A stretch of 64,000 nucleotides of DNA from Limobrevibacterium gyesilva (GCF_025989185.1 NZ_JAPDNT010000018.1:1-64000), one strand, 5' to 3'. Positions 34,745 to 44,239 are shown, counted from the first letter of the stretch. A program made the numbers and translations. The notes: generated by a model from the letters alone, not told the origin.

Positions 34745-35428
34745 ATGAGCGCGACCCTCTCCCCTGCCGCCGAACCCCGGTTCGCCGATCGCACCCTCTC
34801 CGACATCGCCGCCACGCTGCCGGGAGCGACCGAAGTGTTCCGCCGGCGCAAGCTGGACTTCTGTTGCGGCGGCCGCGTGCCGCTGGGGGAGGCGGCCATC
34901 GCCAAGGGCCTCGACGTGCCGGAACTGGAAGCGGAGCTTGGCGCCATCGCCGCGCTGGCGCTGCCCGCGCCGTTGCCCGTCGCCACCGCGGACCTGATCG
35001 ACCTGATCGTTGCGCGCTACCACGCCGTGCATCGCCGTGAGCTTCCGGAACTCATCGAACTCGCGCGGCGGGTCGAGGTCGTCCACAAGGCCCACCCCGT
35101 GGCCCCGCACGGCCTTGCCGACCTGCTCGAACGCATGGCCGAGGAGCTCGAAGACCACATGCGCAAGGAGGAACAGATCCTGTTCCCGCTGATGCGCCGC
35201 GGCGGCGGTCCCATGGTCGCGCAGCCGATCGCGGCGATGCTGGCCGATCACGACGATCATGGCGCGCATCTGCGCGCGCTCGAAACGCTCACCAACGACT
35301 TCGCGATTCCGGACGAGGCCTGCGCGACCTGGCGCGCGCTCTACCTCGGCGCCCATAAGTTTGCCGACGATCTGGTGGAGCACATCCACACCGAGAACAA
35401 CGTGCTGTTCCCCCGCTTCACCGGCTGA
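34745..35428 (+). CDS. ytfE: iron-sulfur cluster repair di-iron protein (RIC/YtfE/ScdA)
   Basis: 227 residues. N-terminal ScdA_N domain: RTLSDIAATLPGATEVFRRR, KLDFCCGGRVPLGEAA with the CC motif. The hemerythrin-like part carries the di-iron ligands in IVARYHAVHRRELPELIELA, EELEDHMRKEEQILFPLMRR, MLADHDDHGAHLRALETLTN and DLVEHIHTENNVLFPRFTG. It repairs iron-sulfur clusters damaged by NO or oxidants. Placement opposite an NsrR-like gene and near the nitrate locus fits protection from NO made during denitrification. ATG 34745 follows GGAGACC. Confidence 0.95.
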   Translation: MSATLSPAAEPRFADRTLSDIAATLPGATEVFRRRKLDFCCGGRVPLGEAAIAKGLDVPELEAELGAIAALALPAPLPVATADLIDLIVARYHAVHRRELPELIELARRVEVVHKAHPVAPHGLADLLERMAEELEDHMRKEEQILFPLMRRGGGPMVAQPIAAMLADHDDHGAHLRALETLTNDFAIPDEACATWRALYLGAHKFADDLVEHIHTENNVLFPRFTG

Positions 35429-35511
35429 CGGCCCACCGATTCCGGACCGGAAGGCCAGCCTGCCAGCCTCCGCCGCGGCGGGGCCGGTGGGCGAGGACGG
35501 AGGCATTCGCT

Positions 35512-35994
35512 ATGCCCGACATCGCCCTTGCCCGTGCCTTGCATGTCCTCGCCGTCGTCCTCTGGATCGGCGGCGTCGGCATGGTCACCATGGTCCTGCT
35601 GCCCGCGATCCGGCGCTCGCAGGCTCCCGAGCAGCGGTTCGCGCTGTTCCATGTCCTGGAGCAGCGCTTCGCCCGCCAGGCGCGCGTGACCACCCTCGTT
35701 GCCGGCGCCAGCGGGTTCTACATGACGTGGCGGCTGGGCGCCTGGGACCGCTTCGAGTCGCCGGGCTTCTGGTGGATGCACGCCATGGTGCTGACGTGGC
35801 TGGTGTTCACGCTGATGCTGTTCGTGGTCGAGCCGCTGTTCCTGGAGCGGCTGCTCGCCCGCCGTGCCGCGGCGGCGCCGGAGGCCACCTACCGGCTGGT
35901 GGAATGGCTGCACCGGGTTCTGCTGATCCTGAGCCTCGTCACCGTCGCCGGTGCCGTCGCCGGCAGCTACGGCGTCAATCTGTTCGCGTGGTGA
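35512..35994 (+). CDS. integral membrane protein, CopD/DUF-type
   Basis: 160 residues, four predicted helices: ALHVLAVVLWIGGVGMVTMV, VTTLVAGASGFYMTW, WMHAMVLTWLVFTLMLFVVE and VLLILSLVTVAGAVAGSYG. The conserved His of ALHVLAVVLWIGG and WWMH resemble CopD-like haem- or copper-binding membrane proteins. It follows the RIC gene by 83 bp on the same strand and may be co-expressed in the NO response. Function not established. Confidence 0.7.
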   Translation: MPDIALARALHVLAVVLWIGGVGMVTMVLLPAIRRSQAPEQRFALFHVLEQRFARQARVTTLVAGASGFYMTWRLGAWDRFESPGFWWMHAMVLTWLVFTLMLFVVEPLFLERLLARRAAAAPEATYRLVEWLHRVLLILSLVTVAGAVAGSYGVNLFAW

Positions 35995-36022
35995 TTGTCG
36001 CGGGCGGGCGATGCGGCGAGGC

Positions 36023-36379
36023 TCAACGCTCCGTATCCGTCTCGCCGGTCAGGTCGTCGATCCAGGTCATGGCGCGGACGGCGGCGGGGAGCCCGAGAGA
36101 TGGGACGGCGAGCAGCATCACCTGTTCGAGCTCCGCTTTCGCGATCCCTTCCCGCAGCGCGCGCCGGACATGGGAATGGACGGCCCCTTCCAGCCCGGCC
36201 CCGATGGCCAGCGCCAGCTTGACCAGGCGCCGTGTCCTGGCGTCCAGCGTCCCCTCCATGGCGCAGCGCTCGCCAAGCTGGCCGTAGGCCTGCCAGATCG
36301 CCGGATATCGCGCGGCGAAGCGCCCCGCGCCCGCGGGAAGGTCGCCTCCGTCGCCCTTGGCGTCCTGTCGAGTGGTCAT
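36023..36379 (-). CDS. AhpD/carboxymuconolactone decarboxylase-like protein
   Basis: 118 residues. FAARYPAIWQAYGQLGERCA, EGTLDARTRRLVKLALAIGA, GLEGAVHSHVRRALREGIAK and AELEQVMLLAVPSLGLPAAV show the all-helical CMD fold. The CxxC redox pair of AhpD is replaced by AVHSH, so peroxidase activity is unlikely. It overlaps the preceding gene (ATGA) and is the last gene of the nar transcript. Its role in nitrate reductase assembly or function is unknown. Confidence 0.8.
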   Translation of the reverse strand: MTTRQDAKGDGGDLPAGAGRFAARYPAIWQAYGQLGERCAMEGTLDARTRRLVKLALAIGAGLEGAVHSHVRRALREGIAKAELEQVMLLAVPSLGLPAAVRAMTWIDDLTGETDTER

Positions 36380-36705
36380 CCTCGTCTCTCCTGCGTTGGC
36401 GCCGGCCGTGCAACGCGGGCCTTCGCCGGGTCGGGGAATGCATGGGCAAGCACTGCCTGCACGGCGGCGGCGCCGGGTTGCGGCGAGCCGGACATCTTGC
36501 CGAGCAGGTCCAGCCAGACCTCCTCGCCGCCGTGGTCGAGCAAATGGCGGATCGCTGCGGCCACCCACGCACCGGCGGTCACGCCCTTCGCCGCAGCCTC
36601 CTGCCGGATCCGTTCGAGCATGCCCTGGTCGCCGACCGCGGCGAGAACGGCCTCGGCCTCGGCGGAGTCGGTGAGGCCGCGCAGGATGTCGCCGAGCATG
36701 GCCAT
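36376..36705 (-). CDS. uncharacterised protein of the nar operon
   Basis: 109 residues, MAMLGDILRGLTDSAEAEAV and IRQEAAAKGVTAGAWVAAAI, RHLLDHGGEEVWLDLLGKMS. Helical, soluble, without metal motifs. The stop of the parvulin gene lies only three bases upstream and it overlaps the next gene, so it is part of the narGHJI message. The spacing suggests an assembly or maturation role. No family recognised. Confidence 0.6.
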   Translation of the reverse strand: MAMLGDILRGLTDSAEAEAVLAAVGDQGMLERIRQEAAAKGVTAGAWVAAAIRHLLDHGGEEVWLDLLGKMSGSPQPGAAAVQAVLAHAFPDPAKARVARPAPTQERRG

Positions 36706-36708
36706 CTC

Positions 36709-37500
36709 CTATTGCACCAATGGCGACGTGGCGCCCGGCATGTCGAAGCCCTCGATCCGCGCCTGACCGGCGAGCAGCGCCACGTACTGCGCCACGGCGC
36801 GGCGCCAGGCGTTCTCTTCCAGATACGCGGCGATGCGGTCCCGCACCTGCTCGAACGGCAGCACCGCTCCGGCCACTTTCCGCTCCAGCCGCAGCACGTG
36901 AACCCCGTAGCGGGTGCGCACCGGTGCCGGGGCGATCTGGCCGGGCTGCAGGGAGAGCAGGACCGCCTCGAACTCCGGCGTGGTTTCGCCCCGCACGATC
37001 TGCCCGAGACGACCGCCCTCGCTCGCACTGGGGCAATCGGACAGGCTGCGCGCGAGGCTTTCGAACCGGTCGGGATGGGCCTGCACCTCGGCCAGCACGG
37101 CCTCGGCCCGCTCCACCGCGCGGCCATAAGCCGCTTGCTCGTCGCGTGGCGCCTTGAACAGGAGATGGACCGGCTCGAACAGGTCGGGGCTGCGGAACCG
37201 TGCCGGATTCGCCTGGTAATACCGGCGGCACGCGGCGTCGTCGGCTGTCGGGGTGCGGACCTCCGCCTCCAGCAGCGCCCGGATCAGCGCCTCCTCGTCC
37301 GTTTCCCGGGCGCCGTCCTGCGTTTGCGGATCGGCTGTGAGAGCGAGCTTGCGGGCACGTTGCAGCAACAATTCGCGAACGATCAGCGCGCGGGTCGCCG
37401 CATCCCAGGCGGCCCGGGGCGAGGGCGCGTCCTGGTATTGCACTTCCCGCGCGATGGCGGCGTTGGCGATGACGATGTCGTTGACGGTGATGGTCTGCAT
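36709..37500 (-). CDS. parvulin-type peptidyl-prolyl isomerase in the nar operon
   Basis: 263 residues. The N-terminal helices include RALIVRELLLQRARKLALTA (NifM/SurA-like). The PPIC domain contains ARSLSDCPSASEGGRLGQIV, RGETTPEFEAVLLSLQPGQI, APAPVRTRYGVHVLRLERKV and PFEQVRDRIAAYLEENAWRR. No signal peptide, so it acts in the cytoplasm, like NifM for nitrogenase. It starts four bases after the narI stop, so it probably helps fold a Nar subunit. Confidence 0.88.
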   Translation of the reverse strand: MQTITVNDIVIANAAIAREVQYQDAPSPRAAWDAATRALIVRELLLQRARKLALTADPQTQDGARETDEEALIRALLEAEVRTPTADDAACRRYYQANPARFRSPDLFEPVHLLFKAPRDEQAAYGRAVERAEAVLAEVQAHPDRFESLARSLSDCPSASEGGRLGQIVRGETTPEFEAVLLSLQPGQIAPAPVRTRYGVHVLRLERKVAGAVLPFEQVRDRIAAYLEENAWRRAVAQYVALLAGQARIEGFDMPGATSPLVQ

Positions 37501-37503
37501 GGC

Positions 37504-38286
37504 TCAATCGTTCCCGACGACGGGTTGCGGCTGCGCGGCGCCAGCCGGCTGCGGCCGGTTGCCTGTCGCCGCGGTGGAGACCCCGGTGCGGGCGGCCACG
37601 GGCCGCATCGTGCGCACCACCTGATAGCCGGTGCGGCCGAGATACCAGACCGGCACGCTCCAGACATGCACCAGCCGGGTGAACGGGAAGACCAGGAAGA
37701 TGGTCATGCCCAGGAGCAGGTGCAGCTTGAAGATGGGGTTCACGTCGGCGACCAGCGCCGCGGCCCCCGGATGCAGCGTCACGATGCCCTGCGCCCAGTT
37801 CATGAACTTGATCATCTCCGTGCCGTCCATGTGCTGTGCCGAAACCGGGATGCTGAGCAGGCCCAGCGTCAACTGCGCATACAGCATCAGCAGGACGGCG
37901 ATGTCGCCGAAGCTCGACGTGGCCAGGATGCGCGGATCGAACAGGCGACGGTGCACCAGCATGGTGGTGCCGGCGAAGCAGGCGATGCCGGCCACCCCGC
38001 CCACCGCCATCGCCAGCCCCTGCTTGAAGGAATGGCTGATCCCCAGCAGATCGAACACGGCGACCGGCGTGAGCAGGCCGCCGACGTGGCCGGCGAAGAT
38101 GATCAGGATGCCGACATGGAACAGGTTCGAGCCCCATATCAGCTGCTTGCGGCGCAGCAGCTGGCTGGAGCCGGTGCGCCACGTGTATTGCGCATGGTCG
38201 AAGCGCAGCAGGCTGCCGAGCAGGAACACGGTCAGCGCCACATACGGATACCAGCCGAAGAGGGCATTGTTCAGCCAGGTGTTCAT
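37504..38286 (-). CDS. narI: respiratory nitrate reductase, gamma subunit (cytochrome b)
   Basis: 260 residues, five membrane helices. Haem-binding histidines are in SNLFHVGILIIFAGHVGGLL and, near the C terminus, FKLHLLLGMTIFLVFPFTRL with VHVWSVP. The subunit takes electrons from quinol at the periplasmic face and passes them to NarH. It has a Pro/Gln-rich C-terminal extension (NRPQPAGAAQPQPVVGND). It lies 12 bp after narJ. Confidence 0.96.
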   Translation of the reverse strand: MNTWLNNALFGWYPYVALTVFLLGSLLRFDHAQYTWRTGSSQLLRRKQLIWGSNLFHVGILIIFAGHVGGLLTPVAVFDLLGISHSFKQGLAMAVGGVAGIACFAGTTMLVHRRLFDPRILATSSFGDIAVLLMLYAQLTLGLLSIPVSAQHMDGTEMIKFMNWAQGIVTLHPGAAALVADVNPIFKLHLLLGMTIFLVFPFTRLVHVWSVPVWYLGRTGYQVVRTMRPVAARTGVSTAATGNRPQPAGAAQPQPVVGND

Positions 38287-38298
38287 GATGACGTCTCC

Positions 38299-39003
38299 TC
38301 AGGCCGAAGCCACGTCGTGTGCGGGCGGGCGGGAGGCATCCCGCGCGGCCGCGCGCAGGCGGGTCCTCAACCGGTCGGTACTGCAGCCATCCGCCTGCTC
38401 GCCCGGGCCGAAGTGCACGGCTGCCTCCTCCCAGGCCACGTCCAGCGCGGCGAGGTCGTCGGGATCCTCGTCGGGAATGTCCGACACGCCGATGTCGGGC
38501 GCCGCGGCAAGGTGGGCCAGCGCTTCCATGGTCGCGGCGTAGGCGGTGTTCCGGGCGGCGAGCCGGTCGGCCAGCGCGCGCAGGATGCCCGCGGGTTCGG
38601 CCAGCATTGCCCGCGCCTCATCCTGCGGCAGCAGCGACAGGAACTCGAGGAACAGCGGCAGGAAGTCCGGCAGTTCGCCCGGCGCCATTTCCAGGCCGTG
38701 GCTTTGGTAGAGCTCGATCAGGTCGGCCATCGCCTGGCCGCGGTCGCGACTCTCGCCGTGTATGTGCTCGAACAGATGCAGCGACAAGGTGCGGCTGCGG
38801 TCGAACAGCCCAAAATACCGCTCCTGGAGTTCATAGATGTCGGTGGCGGCCAGCTCGCGCAGCAGCGCGTCGATGGCGGCGCGCTGCGGTGCGGGCACCA
38901 GCCCTTCTTCGGCCAGCGTGACGGCGATTTCGCCGGTCGCTGCCTGCAGCGCCTCGGTGGGGTAGGAGAGCAGGGCCGCGAGGGCCCGGTAGGTGCGGGC
39001 CAT
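38299..39003 (-). CDS. narJ: nitrate reductase molybdenum cofactor assembly chaperone
   Basis: 234 residues. RALAALLSYPTEALQAATGE, YELQERYFGLFDRSRTLSLH, LFEHIHGESRDRGQAMADLI and ELPDFLPLFLEFLSLLPQDE are the NarJ signature. It holds apo-NarGH until the molybdenum cofactor is inserted and is not part of the final enzyme. Its ATG overlaps the narH stop (ATGA). Confidence 0.95.
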   Translation of the reverse strand: MARTYRALAALLSYPTEALQAATGEIAVTLAEEGLVPAPQRAAIDALLRELAATDIYELQERYFGLFDRSRTLSLHLFEHIHGESRDRGQAMADLIELYQSHGLEMAPGELPDFLPLFLEFLSLLPQDEARAMLAEPAGILRALADRLAARNTAYAATMEALAHLAAAPDIGVSDIPDEDPDDLAALDVAWEEAAVHFGPGEQADGCSTDRLRTRLRAAARDASRPPAHDVASA

Positions 39004-40523
39004 CACTCCACCTCCATCGGCGTCTTCGGCTTGGACTTGCCGGCGCCGAACAGGCTGAAGCCGGTCTTGCCGCTGCAGCCCTCGCCGAAGGAGAAGCCGC
39101 AGGACCCGCGCAGCGCGTAGGCGTCTTCGCCGGTCTCGCGGTGGGCGGTCGGGATGACGAAGCGGTCCTCGTAGTTGGCGATCGCCATCAGCTGGTACAT
39201 CTCCTCGATATCTTTGCCCGACAGGCCGACGCGCTCGGCGATGCTGTCGACGATGACGCCGTCCACCGTCTTGGCGCGCATATAGCTGCGCATGGCCAGC
39301 ATCCGCTCCAGCGCCCGCTCCACTGGCTGGGTGCGGCCGGCGGTCAGCAGATTGGCAAGATACTGCACCGGAATGCGCAACGACTTCACGTCCGGCATGC
39401 CGCCCAGGACGCCGAGATCCCCCTTCGCGGCCGCGGACTGGATCGGCGACAGCGGCGGCACGTACCAGACCATCGGCAGCGTGCGGTATTCCGGATGCAG
39501 CGGGAAGGCGATCTTCCAGTCCATCGCCATGCGCCACACCGGCGAGCGCTTCGCCGCTTCCAGCCAGGCGTTCGAGATCCCGTCAAGCCGCGCCTGCGCC
39601 TGGATCGCGGGGTCGAACGGATCGAGGAACACCTTCAGTTGCGCCTCGTACAGGTCGCCCTCGTCGGGAACCGAGGCCGCCTCGGCGATGCGGTCGGCGT
39701 CGTAGAGGATGACGCCCAGATAGCGGATGCGGCCGACGCAGGTTTCCGAGCACACGGTCGGCAGGCCCGCCTCGATGCGCGGGAAGCAGAAGGTGCACTT
39801 CTCGGATTTTCCCGACGACCAGTTGTAGTAGATCTTCTTGTAGGGGCAGCCGGAGACGCACATGCGCCAGCCCCGGCACTTGTCCTGGTCGATCAGGACG
39901 ATGCCGTCCTCCTCGCGCTTGTAGATGGCGCCGGACGGGCAGGCCGCGGCGCAGGTCGGGTTCAGGCAATGCTCGCACAGCCGCGGCAGGTACATCATGA
40001 AGGTGTTCTCGAAGGCGCCGTAGATCTCCTTCTGCACACCCTCGAAATTCACGTCCTTGGAGCGCTTGGCGAACTCGCCGCCCAGGATCTCCTCCCAGTT
40101 CGGCCCCCATTCGATCTTTTCCATCCGCTCGCCGCTGATCAGCGAGCGGGGGCGCGCGGTGGGCATCGCCTTCGACTCAGGGGCATTCTGCAGATGCGCG
40201 TAATCGAAGGTGAAGGGCTCGTAGTAGTCGTCGATCTCCGGCAGGTCGGGGTTGGCGAAGATCTTCGACAGCACGCGCCACTTGGCGCCGATGCGCGGCT
40301 CGATCGAGCCGTCGCGCTTGCGCTTCCAGCCGCCCTTCCAGCGCTTCTGGTTCTCCCAGTCCTTGGGGTAGCCGATGCCCGGCTTCGTTTCGACATTGTT
40401 GAACCAGGCGTATTCGACGCCTTCGCGGCTGGTCCACACGTTCTTGCAGGTGACGGAGCAGGTATGGCAGCCGATGCACTTGTCGAGGTTCAGCACCATT
40501 GCAACCTGGGCGCGGATTTTCAT
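39003..40523 (-). CDS. narH: respiratory nitrate reductase, beta subunit
   Basis: 506 residues. Four iron-sulfur clusters: KCIGCHTCSVTCKNVW at the N terminus, LCEHCLNPTCAAACPSGAIY, KCRGWRMCVSGCPYKKIYYN (the Trp-containing [3Fe-4S] motif) and KCTFCFPRIEAG with TVCSETCVGR. It carries electrons from NarI haem to NarG. Start and stop overlap narG and narJ by four bases each, showing tight coupling. Length as expected. Confidence 0.97.
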   Translation of the reverse strand: MKIRAQVAMVLNLDKCIGCHTCSVTCKNVWTSREGVEYAWFNNVETKPGIGYPKDWENQKRWKGGWKRKRDGSIEPRIGAKWRVLSKIFANPDLPEIDDYYEPFTFDYAHLQNAPESKAMPTARPRSLISGERMEKIEWGPNWEEILGGEFAKRSKDVNFEGVQKEIYGAFENTFMMYLPRLCEHCLNPTCAAACPSGAIYKREEDGIVLIDQDKCRGWRMCVSGCPYKKIYYNWSSGKSEKCTFCFPRIEAGLPTVCSETCVGRIRYLGVILYDADRIAEAASVPDEGDLYEAQLKVFLDPFDPAIQAQARLDGISNAWLEAAKRSPVWRMAMDWKIAFPLHPEYRTLPMVWYVPPLSPIQSAAAKGDLGVLGGMPDVKSLRIPVQYLANLLTAGRTQPVERALERMLAMRSYMRAKTVDGVIVDSIAERVGLSGKDIEEMYQLMAIANYEDRFVIPTAHRETGEDAYALRGSCGFSFGEGCSGKTGFSLFGAGKSKPKTPMEVE

Positions 40524-43500
40524 TGGGCGGCCTCCATCGGGGCGGCGGGTTCGGGCTCATCAAGCCAGTCGACCTTGTTCATGCGCCGGATCACGATGAA
40601 TTCGTCGCGATTGGAGCCGACCGTGCCGTAGTAGTTGAAACCGTAGGCGAGTTGCGCGTAGCCGCCGATCATGTGCGTGGGCTTGAGCACCGCGCGCGTG
40701 ACCGAATTGTGGATGCCGCCGCGCTGCCCCGTGACCTCGCTGCCCGGCACGTTCACGACCTTCTCCTGCGCGTGGTACATCAGGACCATGCCCGGATTGA
40801 CCCGCTGCGAGACCACCGCGCGCGCCACCAGCGCGCCGTTGGTGTTGTAGGCCTCCACCCAGTCATTGTCGGCGATGCCCACGCGGCGGGCGTCGTCCTC
40901 GCTGATCCAGATCACCGGGCCGCCGCGGTTCAGCGTCAGCATCAGCAGGTTGTCGGTATAGGTGCTGTGGATGCCCCATTTCTGGTGTGGGGTGATGAAA
41001 TTCAGCACGATCTCCGGATTGCCGTTGCCGTAGCGTCCCTGCACCGGCGCGATCCCCTTGGTGTCCACCGGTGGCCGCCAGGTCACCAGGGCTTCGCCGA
41101 ACGCCCGCATCCACAGGTGGTCCTGGTAGAGCTGCTGGCGGCCGCTCAGCGTGCGCCAGGGAATCAGCTCGTGCACGTTGGTGTAGCCCGCGTTGTAGCA
41201 GACGCTCTCGCTCTCGATGCCCGACCAGGTCGGCGAGGAGATGATCTTGCGCGGCTGCGCGACGACGTCGTGGAAGCGGATCTTCTCGTCTTCCTTGTGC
41301 ACCGCCAGATGCGTGTGGTCACGGCCGGTGGCGCGACTGATCGCCTCCCAGGCCTTGACCGCGACTTCGCCGTTGGTTTCGGGCGCGAGGCTCAGGATCG
41401 TCTCGATGGCGTTGACGTCGCTCTCCAACTTGGGACCGCCGGTTGACGCCGTTCCGTTCAACGCCCGCAGGAACGCCACCTCGTGTTCGGTGTTCCAGCC
41501 GATCCCCTTGCCGCCGTTGCCAAGCTTTTCCATCAGCGGCCCGAGCGAGGTGAAGCGGGCATACAGGTTCGGGTAGTCGCGTTCCACCACGGTCACCGCA
41601 GGCATGGTCCGGCCCGGCAACGGGTCGGTCTCGCCGCGCTTCCAGTCGCGCACGTCGTAGGGTTGCGCGAGCTCGCCCGCCGTGTCGTGCAGGATGGGTG
41701 TCAGCACCACGTCCGTTTCGCGGCCGAGCACCTCCGGCGCGACATCGGAGAAAGCCTTGGCGATGCCCTTGTAGATCTCCCAGTCCGACCGCGCCTCCCA
41801 GGCCGGGTCCACCGCCGCGGTGAGCGGATGGATGAAGGGATGCATGTCGGAGGTGTTGAGGTCGTTCTTCTCGTACCAGGTCGCCGTCGGCAGCACGATG
41901 TCCGAGTAGACGCAGGTCGTCGACATGCGGAAGTCGAGCGTCACCAGCAGGTCGAGCTTGCCCTCCGGCGCCTGCTCGTGCCAGGCGACGTCCTGCGGCC
42001 GCGTGCGCCCCTCGGCGCCAAGGTCCTTCCCCAGCACGCCGTTCTTCGTTCCCAGCAAGTGCTTGAGGAAATATTCATGGCCCTTGCCGGACGAGCCCAA
42101 CAGGTTCGAACGCCAGACGAACATGTTGCGCGGCCAGTTCGCGGGATCGTCCGGGTCGTGGCAGGACAGTTCGAGCTCGCCGGAGCGCACGGCCCCAGCG
42201 ACGTAGTCCTTGGGCTCCAGCCCCGCCGCCTTGGCGCGGGCGGCGATCGTCAGCGGATTCTGCTTCAGCTGCGGCGCTGACGGCAGCCAGCCCATGCGCT
42301 CAGCGCGCACGTTGTAGTCGATCAGCGACCCGCTCCAGTCGCCCGCCGGCGCCGTCGGCGACAGGATCTCGGCAACGTTCAGCGTCTCGTAGCGCCACTG
42401 GTCCGTGTGCGCGTAGAAGAACGACGTTCCGTTCTGCTGGCGCGGCGGGCGGCTCCAGTCCAGCGCGAAGGCGACCGGCAGCCAGCCGGTCTGCGGCCGC
42501 AGCTTCTCCTGGCCCACATAATGCGACCAGCCACCGCCGGACTGGCCGACGCAGCCGCACAGCACCAGCAGGTTGATGATCCCCCGATAGGCCATGTCCA
42601 TGTGGTACCAGTGGTTCAACCCGGCGCCGAGGATGACCATGGACCGGCCGTTGGTCTTCTCCGCGTTGGAGGCGAATTCGCGGGCGACGTGGATGATGTG
42701 ATTGCGCGGCACGCCGGTCACGCGTTCGGCCCAGGCTGGGGTGAACGGCTTGTCCTCGTCGTAGTCCATGGCGACGTTGTCGCCGCCCAGGCCGCGGTCG
42801 AGGCCGTAATTGGCGCAGAGCAGGTCGAACACCGTGGCGACCGGCGTGCTGCCGTCCTTGAGTTCCAGGCAACGCACCGGGACATTCCGGGTGAGGATGT
42901 CGGGATGATCGGTCGCCACGAAATCATGCGGCGCCGTGCCGCCGAAATAGGGGAAGGCGACGCGCGCCGTCGGGTTGTCGCCGGCAAGCGTGAGCGTGAG
43001 CGAAACGTCGCGCCCCGCGCCCTCTTTCGCCTCCAGATTCCACTTGCCCTGCTCGCCCCAGCGGAAGCCGACCGAGCCGAGCGGCGCGACCGGCTTGCCG
43101 CCCGCGTCCAGCGCCACGGTCTTCCATTGCGGATTGTTCGTCTCGCCCAAGGCGTCGGCGAAATCGTCGGCGCGCAGCTGCCGTTCGGGGACGTAATGGT
43201 CGCCCTGCCGCACCAGGCGCACCAGCATCGGCAGGTCCGTATAGCGGCGGACGTAGTCGTCGAAATAGGGGACCCGGCGGTTCAGATGGAACTCGCGCAG
43301 GATGACGTGGCCCATCGCCATGGCGAGCGCCGCATCGGTGCCCTGCTTGGGGTGGAGCCAGAGATCCGCGAACTTCGTCGCCTCCGCATAGTCGGGCGAC
43401 ACGACGACGCTCTTGGTGCCCTTGTAACGGACCTCGGTGTAGAAATGCGCGTCCGGCGTGCGGGTCTGCGGAACGTTGGAGCCCCACAGCAGGAGGAAGC

Positions 43501-44239
43501 CCGCGTTGTACCAGTCGGCGCTTTCCGGCACGTCGGTCTGCTCGCCCCAGGTCATCGGGCTCGCGGGCGGCAGGTCGCAATACCAGTCGTAGAACGACAG
43601 GCTCACGCCGCCGAGCAGCGAGAGGTAGCGCGCGCCCGCGGCATAGCTCACCATCGACATGGCCGGGATCGGCGAGAAGCCGATGACGCGGTCCGGACCA
43701 TGGGTTTTCACCGTATAGGCGTTGGCCGCGGCGATGATCTCGTTCACTTCGTCCCAGCTCGCGCGGACTAGGCCGCCGAGCCCGCGCTTGCTGGTGTAGC
43801 TGGCCCGCTTGTCGGGGTCCTCGACGATCGACGCCCAGGCCGCAACCGGCGTGCGGATCGCCCGCGCCTCCCGCCACAGCTTCAGCAGGCGGCCGCGCAC
43901 CATCGGGTGCTTCACCCGGTTCGCCGAATACAGGTACCAGGAATAGCTGGCGCCGCGCGAGCAGCCGCGCGGCTCGTGGTTGGGCAGATCGGGGCGGGTG
44001 CGGGGATAGTCGGTCTGCTGCGTCTCCCAGGTGACGATGCCGCCCTTGACGTAGATCTTCCACGAGCAGGACCCGGTGCAGTTCACGCCGTGGGTCGAGC
44101 GCACGATCTTGTCGTGCTGCCAGCGCTTCCGATAGCCGTCCTCCCACGCGCGGGGCTCGTTGGTCACGATCCCATGCCCGTCGGCAAAGGTGCCGACCTG
44201 CTTCTTGAAGAAGGTCAGCCGGTCGAGGAAGTGGCTCAT
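40520..44239 (-). CDS. narG: respiratory nitrate reductase, alpha subunit
   Basis: 1239 residues, full length. Membrane-bound NarG reduces nitrate to nitrite at a Mo-bis-MGD centre on the cytoplasmic side. The FS0 cluster motif is STHGVNCTGSCSWKIYVKGG with the later EPRGCSRGASYSW; the Mo ligand region is FYDWYCDLPPASPMTWGEQT, DVPESADW and GSNVPQTRTPDAHFYTE. The C-terminal cofactor-binding part includes VYSDIVLPTATWYEKNDLNT. There is no functional Tat leader, as normal for NarG. ATG 44239 follows AGGA. It faces a regulator gene, and the 200-bp gap contains a perfect FNR box. Confidence 0.98.
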   Translation of the reverse strand: MSHFLDRLTFFKKQVGTFADGHGIVTNEPRAWEDGYRKRWQHDKIVRSTHGVNCTGSCSWKIYVKGGIVTWETQQTDYPRTRPDLPNHEPRGCSRGASYSWYLYSANRVKHPMVRGRLLKLWREARAIRTPVAAWASIVEDPDKRASYTSKRGLGGLVRASWDEVNEIIAAANAYTVKTHGPDRVIGFSPIPAMSMVSYAAGARYLSLLGGVSLSFYDWYCDLPPASPMTWGEQTDVPESADWYNAGFLLLWGSNVPQTRTPDAHFYTEVRYKGTKSVVVSPDYAEATKFADLWLHPKQGTDAALAMAMGHVILREFHLNRRVPYFDDYVRRYTDLPMLVRLVRQGDHYVPERQLRADDFADALGETNNPQWKTVALDAGGKPVAPLGSVGFRWGEQGKWNLEAKEGAGRDVSLTLTLAGDNPTARVAFPYFGGTAPHDFVATDHPDILTRNVPVRCLELKDGSTPVATVFDLLCANYGLDRGLGGDNVAMDYDEDKPFTPAWAERVTGVPRNHIIHVAREFASNAEKTNGRSMVILGAGLNHWYHMDMAYRGIINLLVLCGCVGQSGGGWSHYVGQEKLRPQTGWLPVAFALDWSRPPRQQNGTSFFYAHTDQWRYETLNVAEILSPTAPAGDWSGSLIDYNVRAERMGWLPSAPQLKQNPLTIAARAKAAGLEPKDYVAGAVRSGELELSCHDPDDPANWPRNMFVWRSNLLGSSGKGHEYFLKHLLGTKNGVLGKDLGAEGRTRPQDVAWHEQAPEGKLDLLVTLDFRMSTTCVYSDIVLPTATWYEKNDLNTSDMHPFIHPLTAAVDPAWEARSDWEIYKGIAKAFSDVAPEVLGRETDVVLTPILHDTAGELAQPYDVRDWKRGETDPLPGRTMPAVTVVERDYPNLYARFTSLGPLMEKLGNGGKGIGWNTEHEVAFLRALNGTASTGGPKLESDVNAIETILSLAPETNGEVAVKAWEAISRATGRDHTHLAVHKEDEKIRFHDVVAQPRKIISSPTWSGIESESVCYNAGYTNVHELIPWRTLSGRQQLYQDHLWMRAFGEALVTWRPPVDTKGIAPVQGRYGNGNPEIVLNFITPHQKWGIHSTYTDNLLMLTLNRGGPVIWISEDDARRVGIADNDWVEAYNTNGALVARAVVSQRVNPGMVLMYHAQEKVVNVPGSEVTGQRGGIHNSVTRAVLKPTHMIGGYAQLAYGFNYYGTVGSNRDEFIVIRRMNKVDWLDEPEPAAPMEAAQ

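Noticed and set aside
34520-35506. A minus-strand frame of 328 codons opposite the RIC gene.
   Set aside because: Shadow of a gene with clear hemerythrin-like motifs; it also crosses the nsrR operator.
36232-39120. A 962-codon open frame on the plus strand opposite the nar accessory genes, narI and narJ.
   Set aside because: It is the complement of well-supported genes in a very GC-rich stretch. The product is Gly/Arg/His/Gln-rich without domains, as expected for an antisense shadow.
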